Part shown: piece after piece, positions 7,729-15,808 of the stretch
Position numbering within the stretch: position 1 is the first letter of the stretch
Layout: every line of letters starts with the position of its first letter
From: DATFMP01 sp035266845
GTDB taxonomy: Bacteria; SAR324; JACQKK01
NCBI GenBank assembly: GCA_035266845.1
Contig: DATFMP010000017.1
Coordinates: 1 to 36,630 of the forward strand
DNA: 36,630 nucleotides
Reading direction: 5' to 3'
Made by a program: the position numbers and the translations under genes
Notes under the pieces: model-generated
What the model saw: the letters and a program-made list of their open reading frames with translations, nothing else
Told to the model about the DNA's origin: nothing
Databases searched by the model: none

Positions 7729-9876
7729 GTGAGCGCGGAACGATCGTTCAAGAAGGAAGTGGAATCGTTGCGCCTGGGGGCGGGGGACGTCTTTTATGGC
7801 GAGGGCATCGTTGCCGTCACCAAGGCGCTGCTGCAATCCGGCGTGGCCTATGTGGGCGGCTACCAGGGTGCGCCGGTCTCGCACATGATCGACGTGCTGG
7901 TGGATGCCGAAGACCTGATGGCGGACATGGGCATCCACGTGGAGACCTGCGCCAACGAGGCCGCGGCGGCTGCCATGCTGGGCGCCTCCATCAACTATCC
8001 CCTGCGCGGCGCGGTGAGTTGGAAGTCTATCGTGGGCACCAACGTGGCTGCGGACGCGCTCTCCAACCTGGCCTCGCCGGGCGTGAAGGGCGGGGCGCTC
8101 GTCATCGTGGGCGAGGACTACGGTGAGGGCGCCAGCGTCATCCAGGAGCGCACGCATGCCATGGCCATGAAGTCCGGCCTGTGGCTGCTGGATCCGCGCC
8201 CGGACCTGCCCAACATCGTCTCCATGGTGGAGCGCGGCTTCGAGCTTTCCGAGGCCAGCCATGCACCGGTGATGATGATGCTGCGCGTGCGGGCCTGTCA
8301 CGTGCAGGGCCGCTTCCTGGCCAAGGACAACGTGCCGCCGCCCGTGAGCACGCGCAACCGGTTGGCCGATCCGGCGACGTTCGAATACGCGCGGCTGGCG
8401 CACCCGCCCGTGAGCTTCGCGCACGAGCGGCTCAAGGTGGACGAGCGCCTGCCCGCCGCCCAGGCCTTCATCACGGAGCACGGACTCAACGAGCGCACCG
8501 AGGGCGACCTGCCCGCCGTGGGCATCATCCTGCAGGGCGGCCTGCACAATACGTTGGCGCGGCGGCTTTCGGTGCTGGGCCTGGGCGATGCCTTCGGCGC
8601 CAGCCGCCTGCCGCTGCTTGTGCTCAACGTGGTGCATCCCCTGGTGCCCGGCGAGATCACGGAGTTCTGCCGCGACAAGCAGGCCGTGCTGGTGCTGGAG
8701 GAGGGCAACCCGGAGTACATCGAGCACCAGGTGAACGTGATGCTGCGCAAGGCGGACCTGGGCACGCGGGTGCACGGCAAGGATCTGCTGCCGCCTGCGG
8801 GAGAGTACACCGCCGCGGTAATCCAGCAGGGCCTGCTGGCCTTTCTGGAGGCCACGCGGCCCGCCGACCTGGACCTGGCCGCCGTGCGCGCCGCGGCGCC
8901 GTCCGGGCCGGGTGCCCAGGCCGACGCAGCCGACGCGTTGCCCGCCACGCTGCCCCCGCGTCCCCCGCAGTTCTGTACCGGGTGCCCGGAGCGGCCCGTG
9001 TTCTCGGCCATCAAGCTCATCGAGCGCGAGGTGGGCAAGGTGCACATCTCGGCGGATATAGGCTGCCACGCCTTTGCCACCTTCGAGCCGTTCTCGCTGG
9101 GCAATTCCATCCTGGGCTACGGCATGTCGCTGGCCAGCGCCGCGGCCGTGGCGCCCTTCCAGCAGCGGCGCAGCATCTCCGTAATGGGCGACGGCGGCTT
9201 CTGGCACAACGGTCTCACCACGGGCGTCATCAGCACGTTGCTCAACGACGGCGATTCCGTGCTGGTCATCATGGAGAATGGATACACCTCCGCCACCGGG
9301 CAGCAGGTGATCCCCAGCAGCGCCATGGGCCGGCATGGCCGCTCGCCCGGCATGCACATCGAGACCACGCTGCGGGCGCTGGGCGTGCCCTGGCTCAAGC
9401 GCGTGCGCTCGTACTCGGTCTCCACCATGGTGGACACGCTTCGCGAGGCGCTCACCACGCCCGAGCGGGGGCTGAAGGTGATCATCGCGGACGGCGAGTG
9501 CCAGCTTGCCCGCCAGCGCCGCCTGCGCGGCGAGGTGGCCGGACAGCTGGCGCGCGGGCAGCGCGTGGTGACCCCGCGCTTCGGCGTGGATGACGAAGTG
9601 TGCACTGGCGATCACTCGTGCATCCGGCTCTCCGGCTGCCCCAGCCTCACCGTGAAGCCGAGTCCCGACCCTCTGCGGCGCGATCCCGTGGCCACGGTTG
9701 ACCCGAGTTGCGTGGGGTGCGGCCTGTGCGGCGAGGTGGCCCATGCGGCCGCGCTCTGTCCCGCGTTCTACCAAGCCGAGCGCGTGCGCAACCCGCGTCC
9801 GCTGGAGCGTGTCCTGCACGGTCTGCGCAGCACGGCCCTGCGCTGGATGCGCAATGGCGCGGCGGGGGCGGCATGA
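7729..9876 (+). CDS. iorA: Indolepyruvate ferredoxin oxidoreductase, alpha subunit
   Basis: The 715-aa product is a thiamine-diphosphate, iron-sulfur 2-oxoacid oxidoreductase subunit that decarboxylates arylpyruvates to aryl-acyl-CoA while reducing ferredoxin. The order is an N-terminal pyrimidine-binding domain (GYQGAPVSHMID), a middle domain, a TPP domain beginning FCTGCPERP with GDGGFWHNG at about 486 and MENGYTSATGQQ after it, and a C-terminal ferredoxin-like domain. That last domain carries cysteines in CTGDHSC...GCP (from about 624) and CVGCGLC...LCP (from about 660), enough for two [4Fe-4S] clusters although the first motif is not the plain C-x2-C-x2-C form. GTG start by the AAAGGAGA site. 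Its stop overlaps the iorB ATG (ATGA at 9873-9876), so the two are translationally coupled. Confidence 0.9.
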   Translation: MSAERSFKKEVESLRLGAGDVFYGEGIVAVTKALLQSGVAYVGGYQGAPVSHMIDVLVDAEDLMADMGIHVETCANEAAAAAMLGASINYPLRGAVSWKSIVGTNVAADALSNLASPGVKGGALVIVGEDYGEGASVIQERTHAMAMKSGLWLLDPRPDLPNIVSMVERGFELSEASHAPVMMMLRVRACHVQGRFLAKDNVPPPVSTRNRLADPATFEYARLAHPPVSFAHERLKVDERLPAAQAFITEHGLNERTEGDLPAVGIILQGGLHNTLARRLSVLGLGDAFGASRLPLLVLNVVHPLVPGEITEFCRDKQAVLVLEEGNPEYIEHQVNVMLRKADLGTRVHGKDLLPPAGEYTAAVIQQGLLAFLEATRPADLDLAAVRAAAPSGPGAQADAADALPATLPPRPPQFCTGCPERPVFSAIKLIEREVGKVHISADIGCHAFATFEPFSLGNSILGYGMSLASAAAVAPFQQRRSISVMGDGGFWHNGLTTGVISTLLNDGDSVLVIMENGYTSATGQQVIPSSAMGRHGRSPGMHIETTLRALGVPWLKRVRSYSVSTMVDTLREALTTPERGLKVIIADGECQLARQRRLRGEVAGQLARGQRVVTPRFGVDDEVCTGDHSCIRLSGCPSLTVKPSPDPLRRDPVATVDPSCVGCGLCGEVAHAAALCPAFYQAERVRNPRPLERVLHGLRSTALRWMRNGAAGAA

Positions 9877-11420
9877 GCGGCGTGGAACTTCAGGCATTCG
9901 CGGGCGAGCGGCCCGTCTCCCTGCTGCTGGCGGCGCTGGGTGGTGAGGGCGGCGGCGTGCTGACGAGCTGGATCGTCAACGCGGCGCAGGCCAGCGACCT
10001 GCCTGTGCAGGCGACCTCGATTCCCGGCGTGGCCCAGCGCACGGGCGCGACCACCTATTACATCGAGATCTGGCCGCAGCCCTGGAGTGCCCTCAACGGT
10101 CGCGCGCCGCTGCTGGCGCTGGCCCCGGCCGCGGGCGAGGTGGACGTGATGGCGGCCACCGAGCTGCTGGAGGCCGGGCGCGCCATTCGCGGCGGCTTCG
10201 TGACGCCGGAGCGCACGCTGCTCATCGCCTCCACCCACCGCGTATACACCACGGCCGAAAAGATGCAGATGGGCGACGGGCGCTACGATCCACAACCTCT
10301 GCGCAAGGCGGCGCAGGAGCGTGCACAACGCAGCCTGCTGCTGGACCTGGAAGCTGCCGCCCGCGCGATCGAGGCCCCGTTGAACTCCGTGCTGCTGGGC
10401 GCCATCGCGGGCTGCGGGCGTCTACCTATTCCGGAGGATGCCTTCCGTGCGGGCATCCGTGCCGAGGGCAAGGCCGCTGAGGCCAACCTGCGCGGCTTCG
10501 AGGCCGGCCTGGCCTCCGTGCGGGGACAGGTGATGGACACGCCCGCGGCTCCCCGTCGCGCACGCGGCCCGGATGTGCCCACGTTGCTGGAGCGGGTGCG
10601 GCGGGAGTTTCCGCTCACGACCCAGGAGGTGCTGGAATTGGGCGTGCGGCGGCTCGTGGACTACCAGGATGCGCACTATGGGGCGCTGTACCTGGATCGG
10701 CTGGCGCCATGGCGGGAGGCCGATGGGGACCTGCTGGCCACCGTGGCGCGGCACCTGGCCGTGCGCATGAGTTACGAGGATGCCATCCGCGTGGCCCAGG
10801 CCAAGACGCGGCCCGAGCGGCTGGCCCGGGTGCGCGCGGAGACCGGCGCGGCGCCCGGCGATCTGGTCGTGATCACGGAGTTCCTCAAGCCGGGGCTGGA
10901 GGAGATCTGCGACATCCTGCCCGAGGCGCCGGCCCGCGCGTTGTTCGCCCTGGCGCGGCGCTGGCCAGCGCTGGGCCGCATCCGGCCTGGCCTGCACCTG
11001 CGCACCACCACCCTGTGGGGTTACGCGCGGCTGCGCATGCTGGCCGGATTGCGCCGCTGGCGACGCGGCATGTGGCGCTTTCGCCGCGAGCAGGAGCGCA
11101 TCGAGGCGTGGCTGGAACTTGTGCGCCGCGCGACGGAGCGCGACGTGGCCTTGGCCATGGAGGTGGCGGAGTGCGCGCGGCTCATCAAGGGCTACGGCGA
11201 TACGCACGAGCGGGGCACGGGCACTTACGGCCGCATCGAGGCCGCGCTGATCCGCCCTGCACTGGAGGCGGGCCGCACATCCGCTGCCGCTGCGGCGGCC
11301 ATCGCCGAGGCGCGGGAGGCTGCCCTGGCCGATCCGGATGGCCGGGCGCTGGAGGCGCTGCTGGCCAGCGCGGTGGCGCCGGCGGCCCCGTTGGAGAAAG
11401 CGGCGGCAGCGTCCGCCTAG
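9873..11420 (+). CDS. iorB: Indolepyruvate oxidoreductase, large beta subunit with C-terminal DUF6537-type domain
   Basis: The 515-aa product starts at the ATG overlapping the iorA stop. The first 200 or so residues are the gamma-type (POR) catalytic domain, opening LLLAALGGEGGGVL and containing the VPGVAQRTGATTYYIE-like segment (here IPGVAQRTG) that contacts the partner subunit. The remaining 300 residues (for example EFPLTTQEVLELGVRRL, then YEDAIRVAQAKTRPERL) match in style the C-terminal region found in long single-chain indolepyruvate oxidoreductases (DUF6537). Short IorB proteins are only about 200 aa, so this is the long form. It works with IorA on arylpyruvates from aromatic amino acids; a different 2-oxoacid cannot be excluded. 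Confidence 0.87.
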   Translation: MSGVELQAFAGERPVSLLLAALGGEGGGVLTSWIVNAAQASDLPVQATSIPGVAQRTGATTYYIEIWPQPWSALNGRAPLLALAPAAGEVDVMAATELLEAGRAIRGGFVTPERTLLIASTHRVYTTAEKMQMGDGRYDPQPLRKAAQERAQRSLLLDLEAAARAIEAPLNSVLLGAIAGCGRLPIPEDAFRAGIRAEGKAAEANLRGFEAGLASVRGQVMDTPAAPRRARGPDVPTLLERVRREFPLTTQEVLELGVRRLVDYQDAHYGALYLDRLAPWREADGDLLATVARHLAVRMSYEDAIRVAQAKTRPERLARVRAETGAAPGDLVVITEFLKPGLEEICDILPEAPARALFALARRWPALGRIRPGLHLRTTTLWGYARLRMLAGLRRWRRGMWRFRREQERIEAWLELVRRATERDVALAMEVAECARLIKGYGDTHERGTGTYGRIEAALIRPALEAGRTSAAAAAAIAEAREAALADPDGRALEALLASAVAPAAPLEKAAAASA

Positions 11421-11491
11421 CGGTGGCGGCGGCGGCGATTCGCTCGATCCGTTGCGGGGCTCAACCAGTGCGCGGGGCTTGCGCCATCGCG

Positions 11492-11520
11492 TTGACAAGC
11501 CTGCCCCTGGAGCGTACCGA
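11492..11520 (+). promoter_or_regulatory. Candidate sigma-70 promoter for the tct operon
   Basis: A consensus -35 TTGACA at 11492-11497 is followed after 17 bases by TACCGA at 11515-11520, a poor -10. It lies in the 247-base gap before tctC. A 12-base inverted repeat CTGCC-GT-GGCAG at 11534-11545 is immediately downstream, where a repressor site could sit. Confidence 0.4.
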
Positions 11521-11667
11521 CCTTACAGAGGTCCTGCCGTGGCAGACTCCCGTGGTTCACACGGCGTTGCGGAATCGGGATATTGGGGGAAGGCTGTGTC
11601 GAAGGTGCGCACCGTGGTGGCTTGCCGCGGCGCCCGCCCATTCTGAACTGACTGGACGAGAACTCCC

Positions 11668-12624
11668 ATGAAAGCAATTCGAATGCTCGTGGCCGCTCTG
11701 GCGCTGCTGGCCCTGGTCGTCCCGACGGGCGCGCAGGCTGTGGAGCTGCCCTGCCGCGCCGTAAAGTTCATCATCCCCTGGGGCGCGGGCGGGGATACCG
11801 ACATCATCATGCGCACCGTCGTGAATGCGGCACAGAAGGTGGCCGGCAAGGATATCGCGGTCGTGAACATTTCCGGCCAGGGTGGCAACAAGGGTGCCAA
11901 GGAAGCCGCCGGCGCCAAGCCGGACGGCTGCACGCTGTTCTCCGGGCACGATTCGATGCAGACCAGCTACCTGAGCGGGCGCATTGACTTCAACTACTTC
12001 GGCATGGCTCCGGTCGCGCTGCTCACGCACACGCCGTCCATCGTGGCCGCGTACAAGGACGTGCCCTGGAACAACATGACGGAGCTGATCGCGGCCGCCA
12101 AGAAGGCTCCGGGCACGATCCTGTACGGCGCGACGCTGGGCTCGACGAGCCACTTCTTCCCGCTGCAGATTGAAAATGCCGCGGGCATCAAGTTCAAGTA
12201 CGTGCCCTACGACGGCACCCGGCAGCGCATGACGGCCCTGCTGGCCCACACCATCGACCTGGGCGAGCTGAACATCATCTCCGCGCAGCAATACCTGAAG
12301 GAGGGCTCCTTGAAGGCCCTGGGCATCGCCACGGAGAAGCGCGATTCGCGCCTGCCCAATGTGCCCACGCTGAAGGAGCAGGGGGTGGATGTGATCTACG
12401 GGGTGAACCGCGGCATCTTCGTTCCCCTGGGCACGCCGGAGCCGGTGATCAAGTATTGGGAAAACGTCTTCCACAAGGCGGTCGAACTGCCGGATGTGGA
12501 AAAGGCCATCGAGGGCAAGGGCACTGTGATCGACTTCAAGGGCCAGCAAGCCTATACGGCCTTCCTGAAGAAGGACGTGGAAACCACCACGAAGATCGCC
12601 AAGGCCGTCGGCCTCATCAAGTAA
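11668..12624 (+). CDS. tctC: Tripartite tricarboxylate transporter periplasmic binding protein (TctC/Bug family)
   Basis: The 318-aa protein has a Sec signal peptide (hydrophobic run to AQA near residue 24) and then the TctC/Bug fold: FIIPWGAGGDTDIIMR near the N-terminus, which holds the ligand carboxylate loop, GGNKGAKEAAGAKPDG, and the LYGATLGSTSHF and PYDGTRQRMTALLAHTIDLGE segments. It captures an organic anion in the periplasm for the TctB-TctA permease encoded just downstream. Length is usual. A hairpin between this gene and tctB suggests higher expression of the binding protein than of the membrane parts. The ligand is unknown; members of this family bind citrate, glutamate, aromatic acids and others. 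Confidence 0.92.
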   Translation: MKAIRMLVAALALLALVVPTGAQAVELPCRAVKFIIPWGAGGDTDIIMRTVVNAAQKVAGKDIAVVNISGQGGNKGAKEAAGAKPDGCTLFSGHDSMQTSYLSGRIDFNYFGMAPVALLTHTPSIVAAYKDVPWNNMTELIAAAKKAPGTILYGATLGSTSHFFPLQIENAAGIKFKYVPYDGTRQRMTALLAHTIDLGELNIISAQQYLKEGSLKALGIATEKRDSRLPNVPTLKEQGVDVIYGVNRGIFVPLGTPEPVIKYWENVFHKAVELPDVEKAIEGKGTVIDFKGQQAYTAFLKKDVETTTKIAKAVGLIK

Positions 12625-12658
12625 CTTCAGTCAGCCGGCATCGACCGGCCCCTTCCCG

Positions 12659-12679
12659 GGGGCGCCCTCGCGGCGCCCC
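12659..12679 (+). terminator. Intra-operon hairpin between tctC and tctB
   Basis: GGGGCGCC (12659-12666) pairs with GGCGCCCC (12672-12679) around a 5-base loop, an 8-bp all-GC stem, followed closely by GGCTTTAT. In importer operons such a stem after the binding-protein gene commonly protects or partly terminates the transcript. The T-run is short, so read-through into tctB is expected. Confidence 0.5.
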
Positions 12680-12708
12680 GGCTTTATCTCTCTGCAACGG
12701 ATTTTCGC

Positions 12709-13194
12709 ATGCGGCTACACACGGACGCCAAGCTGGGCCTGGCGCTCCTTGCCTTCTGCGGGCTGATGCTCTGGGGTACGTACCAGATCGAGCCCCGGCC
12801 CTACATCTCGCTCAGCGCCGCGGTATTTCCTCGGGTGGTGCTGACCCTGCTCATCCCGCTGTGTCTGGCTCTGTTCATCAAGGGTCTGCGCGAAAGCACG
12901 GGGCTCGATCCGCGCGGCGGCATCACGCTCGCCAACATCCGCGGCACGATCTTCAAGTACCGCACGGTGATCGGCAGCTTCGTGCTGTTCTTCCTGCTGG
13001 TGGTGGCCATGCCGGTGCTGGGCTTCCTGATCTCGGGAGCGCTGTACGTGGCCGCCATGCTCTGGCTGCTGGGCCCGCGCTCGCCGCGCCAGATTCCCTT
13101 CATCCTAATGGTCTCCATCGGGTTCGCGGGCGGCATCTACGTCGTGTTCCGGTTTCTGCTGTTCGTGTTCGTGCCGGAAGGCATCTTCTTCTGA
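12709..13194 (+). CDS. tctB: Tripartite tricarboxylate transporter small membrane subunit TctB
   Basis: The 161-aa product has four hydrophobic segments (around residues 9-25, 39-58, 88-125 as a closely spaced pair or long span, and 135-158), which is the usual TctB topology. It is the poorly conserved small subunit that accompanies TctA. Identification rests on topology, length and its place between tctC and tctA. The 84-base upstream gap contains the hairpin at 12659-12679. Anything other than TctB is unlikely in this context. Confidence 0.87.
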   Translation: MRLHTDAKLGLALLAFCGLMLWGTYQIEPRPYISLSAAVFPRVVLTLLIPLCLALFIKGLRESTGLDPRGGITLANIRGTIFKYRTVIGSFVLFFLLVVAMPVLGFLISGALYVAAMLWLLGPRSPRQIPFILMVSIGFAGGIYVVFRFLLFVFVPEGIFF

Positions 13195-13237
13195 TCCGGA
13201 TTCCCGTTTCCCCAATTCCCCCACCCAGCGATCAGCC

Positions 13238-14893
13238 GTGCTCTTTCACAACATCGCCGTCGCCTTCGAGACGGTCTTCGCGCTGCAGAATCTGCTCCTG
13301 ATGACAGCGGGCGTGCTTGCCGGCATTGTGGCGGCGGCCATTCCCGGCATCACGATCACCCTGGCGATCATTCTCACGCTGCCCTTCACCTTCGGGATGA
13401 CGCCCATCCAGGGCATCTCGACCATGATCGGGGTGTACGTGGGCGGGCTCTCCGGCGGGCTGCTGGCCGGCATCCTGATCGGTATCCCTGGCACGCCGGC
13501 GTCCGTGGCCACCACGTTCGACGGCTTCCCCATGGCCCGCCAGGGTCGGCCCGGCCTGGCCCTGGGGATCGGGGTGTGGGCCTCCTTCTTCGGCGGCCTC
13601 ATCAGCGCGGTCACGCTGATGGTCTTCGCGCCGGTGCTGGGGCGGCTGGGTCTGGAGTTCGGCCCGTGGGACTTCTTCGCGTTGATCTTCTTCGCGCTCA
13701 CGATCATCGCCAGCCTGTCCGGCGAATCCATGCTCAAGGGCGGCATCGCCGGGCTGATGGGCCTGCTGCTGGCCTGCGTGGGCGAGGAACCGGTCAACGG
13801 CATCGCGCGGCTAAACTTTGGGATGGATGCCCTTAGGCAGGGCTTCGACTTCCTGCCCGTGCTGGTGGGTCTGTTCGCCTTCAGTCAGCTCATGAGCGAC
13901 ATCGAAGACCCAGCCAGCGCCAAGGAGGCGCTGATCGAGACCCACGCGCGGGCCGTCAAGATTCAGCACCGCCAGGCGATTCGCGAGATCATGCAGCGCC
14001 CGCTGGCGTTGCTGCGGGCCTCAGCAATCGGCATCTTCATCGGCCTCCTGCCCGCGGCGGGGGAAAGCATCTCCAACATCCTTTCCTACGACCAGGCCAA
14101 GAAGGCCTCCAAGCACCCCGAGAAATTCGGCACGGGCATACCGGAGGGGATCATCGCCTCTGAGGCATCCAACAACGCCACGGCGGGTGGTGCGCTCACA
14201 ATGATGATGGCGCTGGGCATTCCGGGCGACCTGGTGACGGCGATCATGCTGGGCGCGCTGTTGATTCACAACCTGGCGCCCAGCCCCACGTTCATCACCG
14301 AGCAACCGGTGCTGAGCTACGGCATCTTCGTCTCGTTCTTCCTGGCGCACTTCATCATGATTGCGGTGCAGTCGCTGGGCCTGCGCTTCTTCCTGCGGCT
14401 CAGTCGCGTGCCCAAGTACGTGCTGGCGGCGGTGATCTTCCTGTTCTGCGCGGTGGGGGTGTTCGCGCTGAACAACATCATGTTCGACGTGTGGACGTTG
14501 TTCTTCTTCGGCGTGCTGGGCTACCAGATGCGCGTATTTGGATTTCCCCTGGCGCCGATGGTGCTGGGCGTGATTTTGGGCCCCATCGCGGAGGTCAACC
14601 TCAGCCGGGCCATGGCGATCAGTTGGGATCCGGTGCTGTTCCTCGTGCGGCCCTGGTCGCTGTTCTTCCTCACGCTGGCCGTGCTGTCGCTGATCTTTCC
14701 CTACTGGCAGCGGGCCGTGCGCACGCCCGGGGCGTACTGGCTGTGGCGGTACTATCTGCCGGTGAGCTTCATGCTGATGGGCATTCCGCTGCTGCGCATG
14801 CCGGGCTATCTGCGGCCGGCCCTGGCTGTGGGGCTGATTGCCTTCGGCCTGTGGCGGCTCGTGCGCGAGTGGCGCGACGCGGCCATGGCATAG
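13238..14893 (+). CDS. tctA: Tripartite tricarboxylate transporter large permease TctA
   Basis: The 551-aa polytopic protein starts at GTG. It carries the two repeated TctA glycine-rich motifs: IPGITITLAIILTLPFTFGM near residues 37-56 with GILIGIPGTPASVATTFDG soon after, and the second-half copy containing LLPAAGESISN with EGIIASEASNNATAGG and ALGIPGD. It is the ion-coupled permease that receives substrate from TctC. TctA is usually near 500 aa; here about 50 extra residues at the C-terminus add at least one or two membrane spans (LWRYYLPVSFMLMGIPLL and a following segment). The stop is 6 bases before the SCO-family gene, so they are likely cotranscribed. Confidence 0.93.
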   Translation: MLFHNIAVAFETVFALQNLLLMTAGVLAGIVAAAIPGITITLAIILTLPFTFGMTPIQGISTMIGVYVGGLSGGLLAGILIGIPGTPASVATTFDGFPMARQGRPGLALGIGVWASFFGGLISAVTLMVFAPVLGRLGLEFGPWDFFALIFFALTIIASLSGESMLKGGIAGLMGLLLACVGEEPVNGIARLNFGMDALRQGFDFLPVLVGLFAFSQLMSDIEDPASAKEALIETHARAVKIQHRQAIREIMQRPLALLRASAIGIFIGLLPAAGESISNILSYDQAKKASKHPEKFGTGIPEGIIASEASNNATAGGALTMMMALGIPGDLVTAIMLGALLIHNLAPSPTFITEQPVLSYGIFVSFFLAHFIMIAVQSLGLRFFLRLSRVPKYVLAAVIFLFCAVGVFALNNIMFDVWTLFFFGVLGYQMRVFGFPLAPMVLGVILGPIAEVNLSRAMAISWDPVLFLVRPWSLFFLTLAVLSLIFPYWQRAVRTPGAYWLWRYYLPVSFMLMGIPLLRMPGYLRPALAVGLIAFGLWRLVREWRDAAMA

Positions 14894-14899
14894 GACGCA

Positions 14900-15664
14900 G
14901 TGCCGCCCATGCGAGTCCATTCGGGCCGTACCCCATGGTGGCTGAGGGCCTGGATCGCCAGGTCTCTCGTGTTCGCCGTGCTGCTGGCCGGTGGCGCCTA
15001 CTGGCTGGGGCGCACCCAGGGCCAGGCCGCGGGGGCGCCGCTGCCGGTGCTGGGCCAAGCGCCCGATTACACCTTCACCAATCAGCTCGGCCAGCCCGTC
15101 CGCTCCGCCCAGTTCAGCGGCAAGGTGCAGGTGGTGACGTTCCTGTTCCCCTACTGCACCACCGTCTGTCCGCTCATCGCCGCCCACCTCACCAACTTCA
15201 TGCGCCAGGAGGTGCTGCCCACCGACCTGGCCGACCGCGTGCAACTCGTGGCGTTTAATGTGGACCCGGCCCACACCGGGCCGCCGGAGATGCGGGCGTT
15301 TCTCGCGCAGTACGGCTGGGATCCGCACGATCTGCACTGGCAGTATCTGGTGGGCGACCCGCAGGCCGTGCGGCGTGTGGTGACCCAGGGCTTCCTGGTG
15401 GACTACCGGCGGGCGAGCGGAGAGGCCGACCGGCAGCCCCTGCCGGGCGACATCGTGCCCGTACAGCCCGAGGTGGAAAACGCCCTGGCACGGCGGGCTC
15501 ACGTGGACTACGACATCGTCCACAACGACGTGATCGAGTTGGTCGATCCCCAAGGACGCATCCGCAAGTTCTACACGAGCGGCGACACGGTGGGGCCGGA
15601 TCGGCTTGCGCGCGACGTGCGGGCCCTGCTCGGTCTGAACGCACCCGGAGCCGGCCACGGCTGA
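14900..15664 (+). CDS. SCO1/SenC-family copper-binding thioredoxin-fold protein
   Basis: The 254-aa product is membrane-anchored: an N-terminal span (about 20-36) then a periplasmic thioredoxin-like domain. The SCO signature is present, with the copper-binding CTTVC (C86 and C90) and the distal histidine in DIVHND (H208). SCO proteins deliver copper to the CuA site of cytochrome oxidase or act as thiol reductants. Start is GTG at 14900 or ATG at 14909; AGGA at 14892-14895 overlaps the tctA stop and fits the GTG better. It is odd in this position: no cytochrome oxidase gene lies in the window, and it is sandwiched between a transporter and an LLM oxidoreductase. A segment of about 30 residues before H208 looks longer than in common SCO proteins. 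Confidence 0.85.
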   Translation: MPPMRVHSGRTPWWLRAWIARSLVFAVLLAGGAYWLGRTQGQAAGAPLPVLGQAPDYTFTNQLGQPVRSAQFSGKVQVVTFLFPYCTTVCPLIAAHLTNFMRQEVLPTDLADRVQLVAFNVDPAHTGPPEMRAFLAQYGWDPHDLHWQYLVGDPQAVRRVVTQGFLVDYRRASGEADRQPLPGDIVPVQPEVENALARRAHVDYDIVHNDVIELVDPQGRIRKFYTSGDTVGPDRLARDVRALLGLNAPGAGHG

Positions 15665-15677
15665 TCCCGGTGCGGAC

Positions 15678-15705
15678 CCACGCCCAGCCTTCGGTGAGGG
15701 CGTGG
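15678..15705 (+). terminator. Hairpin after the SCO gene, weak terminator candidate
   Basis: CCACGCCC (15678-15685) pairs with GGGCGTGG (15698-15705), an 8-bp stem with a 12-base loop that contains a C(TTCG)G turn. No T-run follows, so it may only slow or stabilise the transcript before the LLM gene. Confidence 0.35.
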
Positions 15706-15808
15706 TGTCCGGGGCCGCCACCGTGCTATCGGGAGGGAGCGTGGCGCCGCGGGGATGGCGCCGTGCACGACCAACCCTCCACCATCCGGCACAGCGGGGG
15801 CCCCGGCC

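Noticed and set aside
9708..9872. In-frame upstream extension of iorB
   Set aside because: It reads the 3' end of iorA in another frame. The ATG overlapping the iorA stop is the natural coupled start.
7420..9897. An 825-codon open frame on the minus strand across iorA
   Set aside because: It is antisense to iorA, histidine- and arginine-rich with no known motif, and has no ribosome site. High G+C at third positions keeps such frames open.
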